This document shows, one piece after another, positions 19,754 to 27,232 of a DNA stretch of 64,000 bases. Both the position numbers and the translations under genes were made by a program. The notes below the pieces were generated by a model. The model was given only the letters and a program-made list of their open reading frames with translations. It was not told the DNA's origin and did no database searches. Source of the DNA: Enterobacter sp. RIT418 (GTDB lineage: Bacteria; Pseudomonadota; Gammaproteobacteria; Enterobacterales; Enterobacteriaceae); NCBI RefSeq assembly GCF_003057745.1, contig NZ_QBJD02000001.1:390683-454682 (forward strand), in the 5' to 3' direction. Every line of letters starts with the position of its first letter. The stretch's first letter is position 1.

Positions 19754-19853
19754 ATAAAAGAGCGCACAAAGCGCCATATCGTTTCCCAGAAGTCATCAAT
19801 ACTTATCCTTCAGGCATGTGAGCAATCCCATCTTTGTTATCAAGGAGAAAGTA

Positions 19854-21248
19854 ATGACTACGGTACGCCATGAGAAAGACTCGATGGGCGCAATCGAGGT
19901 TCCGGCAGACAGGCTATGGGGCGCACAAACCCAGCGTTCGCTGGAGCATTTCCGTATTTCTACCGAAAAGATGCCCGTCTCGCTGATTCAGGCGCTGGCG
20001 CTTACCAAGCGCGCGGCGGCTAAAGTGAATCAGGATTTGGGCCTGCTGGCGGCAGAGAAAGCCACCGCCATCATCAGCGCCGCCGACGAAGTGCTGGCGG
20101 GCAAGCATCCCGAGGAATTTCCCCTTGCCATCTGGCAGACCGGCTCCGGCACCCAGAGCAACATGAACATGAACGAGGTGCTGGCGAACCGGGCCAGCGA
20201 GCTGCTGGGCGGCGTGCGCGGGATGGAGCGAAAAATCCACCCGAACGATGACGTCAACAAAAGCCAAAGCTCTAACGACGTCTTCCCGACCGCGATGCAC
20301 GTGGCGGCGGTTATCGCTATTCGCGAACAGCTTATTCCGCAGCTGAAGGTTCTTAAAACCACGCTTAATGAGAAAGCGCAGGCCTTCCGCGATATCGTCA
20401 AAATTGGCCGTACGCACCTGCAGGACGCCACGCCGCTGACGCTCGGCCAGGAGATCTCCGGCTGGGTGGCGATGCTGGAGCACAGCCTTAAGCACATCGA
20501 TAATAGCCTGCCGCACCTGTCGGAGCTGGCCCTCGGCGGTACGGCGGTCGGTACCGGGCTCAATACCCATCCGGAGTACGCGGTGCGCGTTGCCGAAGAG
20601 CTGGCGGCGATTATCGGACAGCCATTCGTGACCGCACCGAATAAGTTTGAAGCGCTGGCGACCTGCGATGCGCTGGTCCACGCCCACGGCGCGCTGAAGG
20701 GGCTGGCGGCGTCGCTGATGAAAATCGCCAACGACGTGCGCTGGCTGGCCTCCGGCCCGCGCTGCGGCATCGGCGAAATCAGCATTCCTGAAAACGAGCC
20801 GGGCAGCTCGATCATGCCGGGGAAAGTCAATCCGACCCAGTGCGAAGCCATGACCATGCTCTGCTGCCAGGTGATGGGCAACGACGTGGCCGTGAACATG
20901 GGCGGCGGGTTAGGCAACTTCGAGCTTAACGTCTATCGCCCGATGGTGATCCACAACGTTCTGCAATCGGTTCGCCTGCTGGCGGACGGCATGGAGAGCT
21001 TTAACGCGCACTGTGCGGTCGGCATTGAGCCTAACCGCGAGCGCATCAGCCAGCTGCTGAACGAGTCGCTGATGCTGGTAACGGCGCTCAATACCCATAT
21101 CGGCTACGATAAAGCCGCCGAAATTGCCAAGAAGGCGCACAAGGAGGGGCTCACGCTCAAGGCCTCCGCGCTGTCGCTGGGCTACCTGACGGAGGACGAG
21201 TTTGACGCCTGGGTCCGGCCGGAAGCGATGGTCGGAAGCCTGAAATAG
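19854..21248 (+). CDS. fumC: Class II fumarase
   Basis: Iron-free, oxygen-stable fumarase of the aspartase/fumarase superfamily, a tetramer. It has 464 residues from the ATG at 19854, preceded by AAGGAGAAAGTA; the frame is open from 19818 but that start has no support. The signature [16 protein letters not shown] is present, as are [13 protein letters not shown] and [12 protein letters not shown]. Unrelated in sequence to FumA next to it, so the pair covers different oxygen and iron states. Its stop codon directly abuts the stop of convergent tus. Confidence 0.98.
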   Translation: MTTVRHEKDSMGAIEVPADRLWGAQTQRSLEHFRISTEKMPVSLIQALALTKRAAAKVNQDLGLLAAEKATAIISAADEVLAGKHPEEFPLAIWQTGSGTQSNMNMNEVLANRASELLGGVRGMERKIHPNDDVNKSQSSNDVFPTAMHVAAVIAIREQLIPQLKVLKTTLNEKAQAFRDIVKIGRTHLQDATPLTLGQEISGWVAMLEHSLKHIDNSLPHLSELALGGTAVGTGLNTHPEYAVRVAEELAAIIGQPFVTAPNKFEALATCDALVHAHGALKGLAASLMKIANDVRWLASGPRCGIGEISIPENEPGSSIMPGKVNPTQCEAMTMLCCQVMGNDVAVNMGGGLGNFELNVYRPMVIHNVLQSVRLLADGMESFNAHCAVGIEPNRERISQLLNESLMLVTALNTHIGYDKAAEIAKKAHKEGLTLKASALSLGYLTEDEFDAWVRPEAMVGSLK

Positions 21249-22178
21249 TTACTCTGCAACGTACAGGTGTAGCCGCGGAATGATAAGACGCAGCGGCTGC
21301 GCCTGGGGCTTATAGCGATGCTGAACGTTTTCGGCATCGTAGTTCAGCAGCTCGCCAATATCCGGCACCGCCGCTCCCTGGTCCTCGTCATAGAGCGCAA
21401 TCAGCGGCGTCGGGCAGGCATACTGCACCTGCTTTTGTTCCCCGGAATACCAGACGCGAGCGATGGGCTGCACCTTCACGGGACGTTTGATCTTCAGGCG
21501 GGCCTGCGGCGGCAGCGACGCAATGCTTTGATACTCCTGCTCCAGACGCTCGATCCACTGCTCGCGGGACCACGGCGCTACCGTCCGCGGCGCGCGCAGG
21601 CTTTTTTCGAGCAGGGCGAGAACCTCATTGCGGGTAAAGTTTTTGATGATGTGCTTGTTGGCCCAGCCAAAGCGCAGCGTGGCGGGACGGCGCAGCGTCG
21701 TCAGCGTGCGGTAGGCGTTAAGCGTGATCAGCCCGGGCAGCTGGCGGTGCACCCACTCAAAGCGGGCGGCGGGGGCCAGGCCTGACTCTACGGTCACGAT
21801 CTTTTCAAATGCGGCTTTCAGCGCGTTGATATGGGCGATCTGCGCTTCCAGCGACTCCCGCGTCTGCGCATCGGTTTGCAGGCAGATAACGCCGGGCAGG
21901 CGCACGGCGGCCTTGCTGCTGCGGTTTTCCGACTGTTGCTGGATAAACAGATGACGATAGTGCGCAAGCGCCAGCGTCAGCCCGGCGCTGCCGATATGCT
22001 GTTTCACTTCAATGGTCGCCAGCGGATCGTGCTCAGCGCCCTTGACCACGTCGGGCAGGGAAAAAACGCGCGCGGCCAGCAGCCGGCAGCTCTGCAAATG
22101 CTCTGACAGGGTGAGCAGCGCGTGCTCGATTTCCCGGAAGGTGGTGTTCAGCCGCTCGATGAGATCGTAAGTCGCCAT
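21249..22178 (-). CDS. tus: Tus, replication terminus-binding protein
   Basis: Monomeric DNA-binding protein that holds Ter sites and blocks replication forks from one side. It has 309 residues from the ATG at 22178 ([18 protein letters not shown]), equal to E. coli Tus; GAGAGG precedes the start. Conserved DNA-binding stretches [27 protein letters not shown] and the C-terminal [19 protein letters not shown] are intact. A Ter site overlaps its promoter region, which supports autoregulation as in E. coli. An in-frame ATG four codons upstream is less likely. Confidence 0.97.
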   Translation of the reverse strand: MATYDLIERLNTTFREIEHALLTLSEHLQSCRLLAARVFSLPDVVKGAEHDPLATIEVKQHIGSAGLTLALAHYRHLFIQQQSENRSSKAAVRLPGVICLQTDAQTRESLEAQIAHINALKAAFEKIVTVESGLAPAARFEWVHRQLPGLITLNAYRTLTTLRRPATLRFGWANKHIIKNFTRNEVLALLEKSLRAPRTVAPWSREQWIERLEQEYQSIASLPPQARLKIKRPVKVQPIARVWYSGEQKQVQYACPTPLIALYDEDQGAAVPDIGELLNYDAENVQHRYKPQAQPLRLIIPRLHLYVAE

Positions 22179-22187
22179 AGTGCCTCT

Positions 22188-22210
22188 CATTAGTTACAAC
22201 ATACTTACGG
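22188..22210 (-). promoter_or_regulatory. Ter site (TerB-like) overlapping the tus promoter
   Basis: The minus strand reads GTAAGTATGTTGTAACTAAT, containing the full Ter core AGNATGTTGTAACTAA. It starts about 10 bases upstream of the tus ATG. The conserved G of the fork-blocking face is at the high-coordinate end, so by analogy with E. coli TerB it should stop forks moving toward lower coordinates and pass forks going the other way. Confidence 0.93.
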
Positions 22211-22251
22211 TATAGCACAGCACGCCGGGTCAGGCCAGCGTGCGGTTAAGG

Positions 22252-23550
22252 TCATGCAGGAACGGGAAGGGGAATGTTGTGGTAGACCGGCCACTGAAAG
22301 GTAAAGCATGCGCCGCCAAGCTCGCTCTCGCCGCAGCGAACGGACCCACCCAGTGCCTGCGCGATGGAATGGACAATCGCCAGCCCAAGGCCGCAGCCGC
22401 CCGTGGCGCGGTCGCGGCTTGGATCAAGGCGCACAAAAGGCTCGAACACCTTCTCGCGCTCCTCGGCGGCAATGCCGGGGCCGTCATCTTCAACCGTCAG
22501 CGTGGCCTGGCTTCCCTGCAGATCTAAACCGATCCGCAGGGTTGTGACACTGTAACGCATGGCGTTGTTGACCAGATTATCCAGGACGCGCTCCATCAGG
22601 CGCATATCCAGCGCCCCGTAATCTCCCGGTGCTAGGGCGGTCAGCAGCGTGCGCTGCGGATTAACGCTTTGAACATCTTCGATGTGGGTGCGTACCCAGG
22701 CGGGCAGATCCAGCGTGGTGAGATTGAGTTCGGTTTGCGGTCGGTCCAGGCGCGCGTAGGTCAACAGCTCTTCTATCAGCGCTTCAAGCTGGCCGATATC
22801 GCGATTGAGCGCCAGAGACTCCGCCTCGGTAAGGTTCTCGCTCATCTCGAGGCGGTATCGCAGGCGTACCAGCGGGGTACGTAGCTCGTGAGCAATACCG
22901 TCAATCAGCTGTTTCTTACTGGCAATCAGCGCGTTGATGTTATCCGCCATCTGGTTAAAGGCAATCCCCAGGCGGTCGAAGCTGGACCCGCTGTCGAAAT
23001 GTATCCGCTCGGCCAGATGCCCTTCGCCAAAACGCTGCGCGGCGGATTCCAGCTTCAGCATGTCCTGCCAGTGCGGGCGCATCCAGATGAAGACCGGAAA
23101 CGCGAGGGAAATGGCGATAAACGCCAGCAGCGCCATGTCCAGCAGCCGCATCTGGTGCAAATAGTAGAGATAGGGCACAGGCCCCACGGCCAGCACGTAG
23201 TGGCTGCGGGGAATGCGCTGAATGAAGGTGTACTTCTCGTCAAGCGCCACGATATCGCCGTCGCGCAGGCGCTGCATGGCAGGCGCGTCTAAGTCGAAAT
23301 CCTTAAGTGGTTCGATACGAAGATCGAATGACAGGTTCAAATCCAGCTCTTTCATCGTCCGCGCCCAGTCGTGCGGCGGAATTTCCCGCAGTTCGCTGCG
23401 CATCAGGTAGAGCGAACTTTTCATCAGATCGTCCAGCGACTGCCGGCCCGCGCGCTCGGCGGTGAACTTATAGACCAGCCCGACCAGCATGGTCATCACC
23501 AGAAAGCAGACAAACAGCAGAAGATAAAACTGGACGAACAGCTTTTTCAT
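22252..23550 (-). CDS. rstB: RstB, sensor histidine kinase
   Basis: Inner-membrane sensor of the RstB-RstA two-component system. It has 432 residues: a membrane segment at about 7-28, a periplasmic domain to about 135, a second segment at 136-155, HAMP, then the H-box IDGIAHELRTPLVRLRYR with phospho-acceptor His221. ATP-binding motifs are VEDDGPGIA and GGCGLGLAIVHSIA. Nearly identical architecture to E. coli RstB (433). Unlike E. coli, it does not follow rstA directly: about 1.74 kb with three foreign genes lie between them. Its promoter is not obvious. Confidence 0.96.
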   Translation of the reverse strand: MKKLFVQFYLLLFVCFLVMTMLVGLVYKFTAERAGRQSLDDLMKSSLYLMRSELREIPPHDWARTMKELDLNLSFDLRIEPLKDFDLDAPAMQRLRDGDIVALDEKYTFIQRIPRSHYVLAVGPVPYLYYLHQMRLLDMALLAFIAISLAFPVFIWMRPHWQDMLKLESAAQRFGEGHLAERIHFDSGSSFDRLGIAFNQMADNINALIASKKQLIDGIAHELRTPLVRLRYRLEMSENLTEAESLALNRDIGQLEALIEELLTYARLDRPQTELNLTTLDLPAWVRTHIEDVQSVNPQRTLLTALAPGDYGALDMRLMERVLDNLVNNAMRYSVTTLRIGLDLQGSQATLTVEDDGPGIAAEEREKVFEPFVRLDPSRDRATGGCGLGLAIVHSIAQALGGSVRCGESELGGACFTFQWPVYHNIPLPVPA

Positions 23551-23660
23551 GGAGTCTCACCGCTCTTTATTAGGACATGACGTAGCATGGGCCGAGGGCT
23601 GGTGAATATCCACCAAATTATGCTTTCACGCAATATGTGGCACGCCGTTTTGCAGGGAGG

Positions 23661-23684
23661 AAAAGGCGAGCACTCTCTCGCCTT
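23661..23684 (-). terminator. Candidate terminator after the effector cassette, before rstB
   Basis: AAGGCGAG and CTCGCCTT arms on the minus strand form an 8 bp stem with a 6-base loop, starting at the last base of the putative immunity gene and followed by TTCCTCC. It would limit read-through from the cassette into rstB. Confidence 0.55.
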
Positions 23685-24136
23685 CAGTTTCCAAATGACT
23701 TTGAATGTGCCCGGTTTCTTTCCGCAACGAGTTCAGCGTAAGCGGCTTCGAGTATCCATAGACAGTTTGCGCCATCGCGCGTTGTCAGCAATGCCATCCG
23801 GGTACGGTGGTAGAACGCATCAATTTCGGTCCATGTTTTCTCCGCTGGGGGAGTACAAACAATTTCGCTCCCGAGCATATGAGGCCATTTCCCGGCATCA
23901 ATGGTCCGCAGGGCTTCTAGCGTAACGCTGGGATTGGTGCCAAGTGCAGCCGCCATTGCATCCTCAAGCAGCAGCGCCTCGCTCGCGTTTGCAACCGCGG
24001 CTAACGCGGGCGTCTGATTGAGCCACTGTGCATCACCCGCTGTCACGCCGCGTAACGCAACGGGCCAGTTAACCGTGCCAGCAAATACGGGCAGCGTAAT
24101 CCCTGTGAACAGTAGAACAGCCGCCGCGCGCTTCAC
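23684..24136 (-). CDS. Secreted small protein, putative immunity protein for the Tlde1-type effector
   Basis: No family recognised with confidence. It has 150 residues with a clear Sec signal peptide (MKRAAAVLLFTGITLPVFAG, cleavage after about 19), so it acts in the periplasm. The mature part has two cysteines (in EIVCTPP and ANCLWIL) that could form a disulfide. It starts with a GTG that overlaps the effector stop (GTGA), so the two are translated together. A periplasmic partner fused in this way to a peptidoglycan-targeting effector is the usual layout of an immunity protein (Tldi1-like). Function is inferred from context only. Confidence 0.65.
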   Translation of the reverse strand: MKRAAAVLLFTGITLPVFAGTVNWPVALRGVTAGDAQWLNQTPALAAVANASEALLLEDAMAAALGTNPSVTLEALRTIDAGKWPHMLGSEIVCTPPAEKTWTEIDAFYHRTRMALLTTRDGANCLWILEAAYAELVAERNRAHSKSFGN

Positions 24137-24489
24137 CTCACCACCTCTAACTCACCGCCTTCGCGGAGGATTTTCCTGCGCGTTTTCAATGAGAGAATAA
24201 TGCACCCTGCTGAAGCATAACCCGCCGGTCCCGTTATGTGTTCACCATGTATGCGAAACGCTGAACGCCCGAAAGTGTCACCCGACGTTTGTTCAAGAAT
24301 AATGGTCACAGGCCCCACGGAGTTTGAATGCCCCGCAATTTTATACGTGCCGCGCGGTAGCGGACCAAGTCCCTTGACGTGCTGTCTGTCAGGATTATTT
24401 TTATTCGTCAGGGCACCCGAGTAGCCGGTTTTTATCAGCGTACCGTCTTTGTATATTTTCCCGGTTGACTGCTCATATTTCCATGCCAT
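24133..24489 (-). CDS. tlde1: Tlde1-type (DUF2778) L,D-transpeptidase-like effector
   Basis: 118-residue protein of the DUF2778/Tlde1 family, known in Salmonella as type VI secretion effectors that cut or exchange D-amino acids on peptidoglycan stem peptides in the target periplasm. Family marks are GYSGALTNKNNP, GLGPLPRGTYKI, GRSAFRIHG with His81, and ASAGCIIL with Cys96. Many relatives read S-H-G-C; here the His is Ala94. No signal peptide, as expected for injection by the T6SS. It follows a broken hcp and overlaps the putative immunity gene by 4 bases. AAGGA precedes the ATG. Confidence 0.85.
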   Translation of the reverse strand: MAWKYEQSTGKIYKDGTLIKTGYSGALTNKNNPDRQHVKGLGPLPRGTYKIAGHSNSVGPVTIILEQTSGDTFGRSAFRIHGEHITGPAGYASAGCIILSLKTRRKILREGGELEVVR

Positions 24490-24501
24490 TACATTTATTC
24501 C

Positions 24502-24992
24502 TTATGCAGTTACGCGGACGTTCCATCCGTCCCGGTGTATTATATTTCCATCGGCATAGCGCCAGGTGATTTTTTCGTAAAGCATCTCAATAAGCTCTAT
24601 GTGTCCATGCTTCTCATTGCTGGCGTCTTTAATATCCAGCATCAAAGGACATACGCTAATGATTTTTACCCCTTCCATATATGTTGAGAAGTATTCGACT
24701 TCCTGCCCGGCATCGTTGATCTTATAAAATCTCACTTCTGCAGATTCGAGACGCTGACCAGTCGCAACGGCTTTATACAGATAAGGGCTCGATGCATCGA
24801 TCTCTTTATAAAAGAGAAGGGCGAATGCGCTCGCAGGCCTGTTGCCTTGCCGCTATGCATGTCTGTGGGCTGCATAACACCATGATTTATGCCGATTATT
24901 TCAATGGCGCCTTCTCTTCCTTTCACCGCCACCGAACCCTGGATGGGCATACCGCCCTCATCCTTTAGCCATAAGTAGGCTGGAATTGCCAT
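24502..24992 (-). pseudogene. hcp: hcp (T6SS tube protein, TssD) with a one-base frameshift
   Basis: Two out-of-phase fragments together make a complete Hcp of about 163 residues. The N-terminal part (24732-24992) gives MAIPAYLWLKDEGGMPIQGS to HSPFSFIK; the C-terminal part (24502-24735) gives FYKINDAGQEVEYF to YEKITWRYADGNIIH. Between them the -1 frame spells EIDASSPYLYKAVATGQ, the normal Hcp text. The break is a missing base near 24805-24813. Read as it stands, the protein stops after about 86 residues. AAGGAG precedes the ATG. The rest of the reading frame is clean, so the lesion is recent or a sequencing error. Orphan copy: no other T6SS gene is in the window. Confidence 0.88.
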
Positions 24993-25294
24993 GTTAACTC
25001 CTTTTAATATTTCCTCATAATATGCGCGAATATTAATAAGTGATCGGTAAGAGAAGATATTAGGCAGGAAGTGCTATATGTAATATATCCCATGGCATGC
25101 GAGAAAGATTTTTTATTTTGATGTTGTAATATACATTCCTTAATGTCTCGATTAATAAGGGGGCGCGTTATGATAAGATGTATTAGGAAACCTTGTTGAA
25201 AAATTCAAAATTTATTTCGGAAATATTTAACGCCTGCAGTACCTCTCGGTATTTTCAGGCGTATTTAAGCACTATTATGCAGATTGCAACGCAA
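24993..25294. other. AT-rich gap between the hcp cassette and rstA
   Basis: About 300 bases of much lower GC than the flanks. It should carry the promoter of the hcp cassette, but no convincing -35/-10 pair was found. A hairpin at 25231-25261 (CGCCTG...CAGGCG with inner AGTACC/GGTATT) lies after the rstA stop and may end its transcript. No gene seen. Confidence 0.5.
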
Positions 25295-26011
25295 TCAGGT
25301 TTCCCAGGCGTGCGGCGCAAACAGGTAGCCTTTGTTACGCACGGTCTTAATGCGATACGGTTCCGTTGCATTATCCAGCAGCTTCTTGCGCAGGCGCGAA
25401 ATGGCAACGTCCACGCTGCGGTCCATTCCATCGTAGCTTACGCCGCGCAGGTTTTTCAGCAGGGCGTCACGATCCATGATTTGCCCGGCGTGCGTGGCCA
25501 GCTCCCACAGCAGGTCGAAATCTGCCGTTGAGAGCGCGACGGGCTCGCCGGAAAGCATCACCTGGCGGTTAACCGGATCGATAGAAAGGGTGCCGAAACG
25601 CATCGCTTTATGCGGCGTCAAAGAAGAAGGCGCAGGCTCGTGTTCATTGCTGGCGCGCTGGCGCAGGTGCAAGCGCAGGCGTGCCAGCAGCACGGCGGGA
25701 GGCGTGGTTTTGAGGATATAATCATTTGCCCCCATCTCCAGCGAAAGAATGTGGTTCATATCGCTGTCCAGCGAGGTTAACAGCACGATCGGGCCGTGCC
25801 ACTGTGCCCGCAGGTCCCGGCAGAGCGTCATCCCGTCTTTACCGGGCAGCATGATATCCAGCAGCACCAGATCCGGGTTTTCGCGCATGACCACCTCTTC
25901 TGCGCGATCGCCGCGAGGCTCAACAATAACGTCCATATCGTGTTTGCCGAGATAGGCAGCAATCAGTTGCCCAACCTCTGGCTCATCTTCCACATAAACA
26001 ATCTTATTCAT
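25295..26011 (-). CDS. rstA: RstA, OmpR-family response regulator
   Basis: DNA-binding response regulator phosphorylated by RstB. It has 238 residues from the ATG at 26011 (MNKIVYVEDE). The receiver domain (1-115) has acidic residues at 8-10 and phospho-Asp52 in LVLLDIMLPGKDG. The C-terminal winged helix (about 135-235) contains DRSVDVAISRLRKKLLDN and ends FAPHAW. In E. coli rstA is induced by PhoP; a PhoP box lies upstream here. It is cut off from rstB by the hcp cassette. Confidence 0.97.
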   Translation of the reverse strand: MNKIVYVEDEPEVGQLIAAYLGKHDMDVIVEPRGDRAEEVVMRENPDLVLLDIMLPGKDGMTLCRDLRAQWHGPIVLLTSLDSDMNHILSLEMGANDYILKTTPPAVLLARLRLHLRQRASNEHEPAPSSLTPHKAMRFGTLSIDPVNRQVMLSGEPVALSTADFDLLWELATHAGQIMDRDALLKNLRGVSYDGMDRSVDVAISRLRKKLLDNATEPYRIKTVRNKGYLFAPHAWET

Positions 26012-26038
26012 ACAGCGTCTGTTATGGCGAAAAATGCC

Positions 26039-26073
26039 AACATACACCGCAGAACCTTAACCTTCCATTAATC
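26039..26073 (-). promoter_or_regulatory. PhoP box and -10 element of rstA
   Basis: On the minus strand GATTAA-TGGAA-GGTTAA (26073-26057) fits the PhoP box (T/G)GTTTA-N5-(T/G)GTTTA at 9 of 12 positions. Twelve bases further on is TATGTT (26044-26039), the usual distance to a -10 in PhoP-activated promoters. The rstA ATG follows 28 bases after. Confidence 0.7.
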
Positions 26074-26139
26074 TTTCAAAATTAACGCCGGTTCCGCTAT
26101 GCTGCGTTTTATTGTTACTCGAATGTTATAGGGAAAGCG

Positions 26140-26475
26140 ATGGGACTGCTGCTCAAAGCCGCGCTGGGAGCGCTGGTGGTGTTGCTGATTGGCGTGCTGA
26201 CGAAAACGAAGAATTACTATATTGCCGGACTTATCCCGCTGTTTCCGACCTTTGCGCTGATTGCGCATTACATCGTGGCGTCAGAGCGCGGCATCGAGGC
26301 CCTGCGCGCCACCATCGTGTTCGGCATGTGGTCGATTATTCCCTACTTTTTGTATCTCCTGTCGCTGTGGTATTTCACCGGCGTGATGCGGCTGCCGCTT
26401 GCCTTGGGCGGCGCCGTGGTCTGCTGGAGCCTCAGCGCCTGGGTCTTAATCTTCTTCTGGAGCCGATTCCACTAG
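26140..26475 (+). CDS. ydgC: YdgC, GlpM-family inner-membrane protein
   Basis: 111-residue membrane protein with four hydrophobic segments, of unknown function and related to Pseudomonas GlpM, which has been linked to alginate production. The start MGLLLKAALGALVVLLIGVL matches E. coli YdgC, with AGGGAAAG before the ATG. Divergent from rstA. Its 3' end overlaps that of convergent folM by 4 bases at a shared CTAG. Confidence 0.93.
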   Translation: MGLLLKAALGALVVLLIGVLTKTKNYYIAGLIPLFPTFALIAHYIVASERGIEALRATIVFGMWSIIPYFLYLLSLWYFTGVMRLPLALGGAVVCWSLSAWVLIFFWSRFH

Positions 26476-27194
26476 CGCAGCGGGCGCCCGCCATCCACGG
26501 CAAAGGTTCTGCCAGTGACATAACAGCTGGTGAGCAGGTAGTCGATCAGGTCGATCACCTCTTTTTCGCCGGGCGCGATCTTCATCAGCGATTTATTGAG
26601 CGCCTGCTGACGGTACTCCGCGTCATCGCCTTCGTTAAACAGAATCATCGCCGGGGCAATGGCGTTCACCTTAACCTCCGGAGCCAGCTTGCGGGCAAAC
26701 GAGCGGGTCATATTATCCAGCGCGGCTTTGCTGGCCGCGTAGGCAATATGCTTGTCGCTCCCGCGCTCCACGACATAATCCGTAAAATGAATAATATCTC
26801 CGGCCGCGTGCCCGTGGCCGCGCAGCAGTTCCTGCAGAGCATGGTTGAGCAAATAAGGGGCGTTGACGTGGATTTGCAGCATGCAGGAGAGCGTTTCGCC
26901 GAGCGGCGTGCCGGGCGTTTCTGCCTGCCATGCGCTGGCATTGTGAACGATCGCCCGCAGCCCGCCGGTTTCAGCTTTTACCTGCTCGGCAAAGCGTAGA
27001 ATGCCTTCGTCCGTGGAAAAATCGGCCTGAATACAGACGGCGCCCGCTTTGCGTAGCCCCTCAATGGAAGGGTATTCGTTACGATAGCTGACGATAACCG
27101 GATGGCGGAGGTTGAGGAAGTGATGGGCGAGGGCGAGGCCGATGCGTCGGCCTCCTCCGGTAATCAAAATTGGGCGTTGCTGTGCGTTTCCCAT
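26472..27194 (-). CDS. folM: FolM, dihydromonapterin/dihydrofolate reductase (SDR)
   Basis: Short-chain dehydrogenase that reduces dihydromonapterin to tetrahydromonapterin, with weak dihydrofolate reductase activity. It has 240 residues. The NADPH motif TGGGRRIGLALA is near the N-terminus, and the catalytic Tyr-Lys lie in YAASKAALDN. The TDYVVERGSDKHI segment is typical of FolM. Of two adjacent ATGs the second (27194) is chosen, because AAGGAG is too close to the first. Tail-to-tail overlap with ydgC. Confidence 0.95.
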   Translation of the reverse strand: MGNAQQRPILITGGGRRIGLALAHHFLNLRHPVIVSYRNEYPSIEGLRKAGAVCIQADFSTDEGILRFAEQVKAETGGLRAIVHNASAWQAETPGTPLGETLSCMLQIHVNAPYLLNHALQELLRGHGHAAGDIIHFTDYVVERGSDKHIAYAASKAALDNMTRSFARKLAPEVKVNAIAPAMILFNEGDDAEYRQQALNKSLMKIAPGEKEVIDLIDYLLTSCYVTGRTFAVDGGRPLR

Positions 27195-27232
27195 CATTTT
27201 CTCCTTTCAGTTCAACAATGGGAAAGGTTTGA

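Noticed and set aside
24800..24816. Programmed ribosomal frameshift in hcp
   Set aside because: There is no slippery heptamer of the X-XXY-YYZ type and no downstream structure; Hcp is not known to need frameshifting. A plain deletion or error is simpler.
25119..25135. ATGTTGTAAT resembling a Ter core near the hcp cassette
   Set aside because: It lacks the essential G before the core and the following CTAA; the flanks differ from all known Ter sites.
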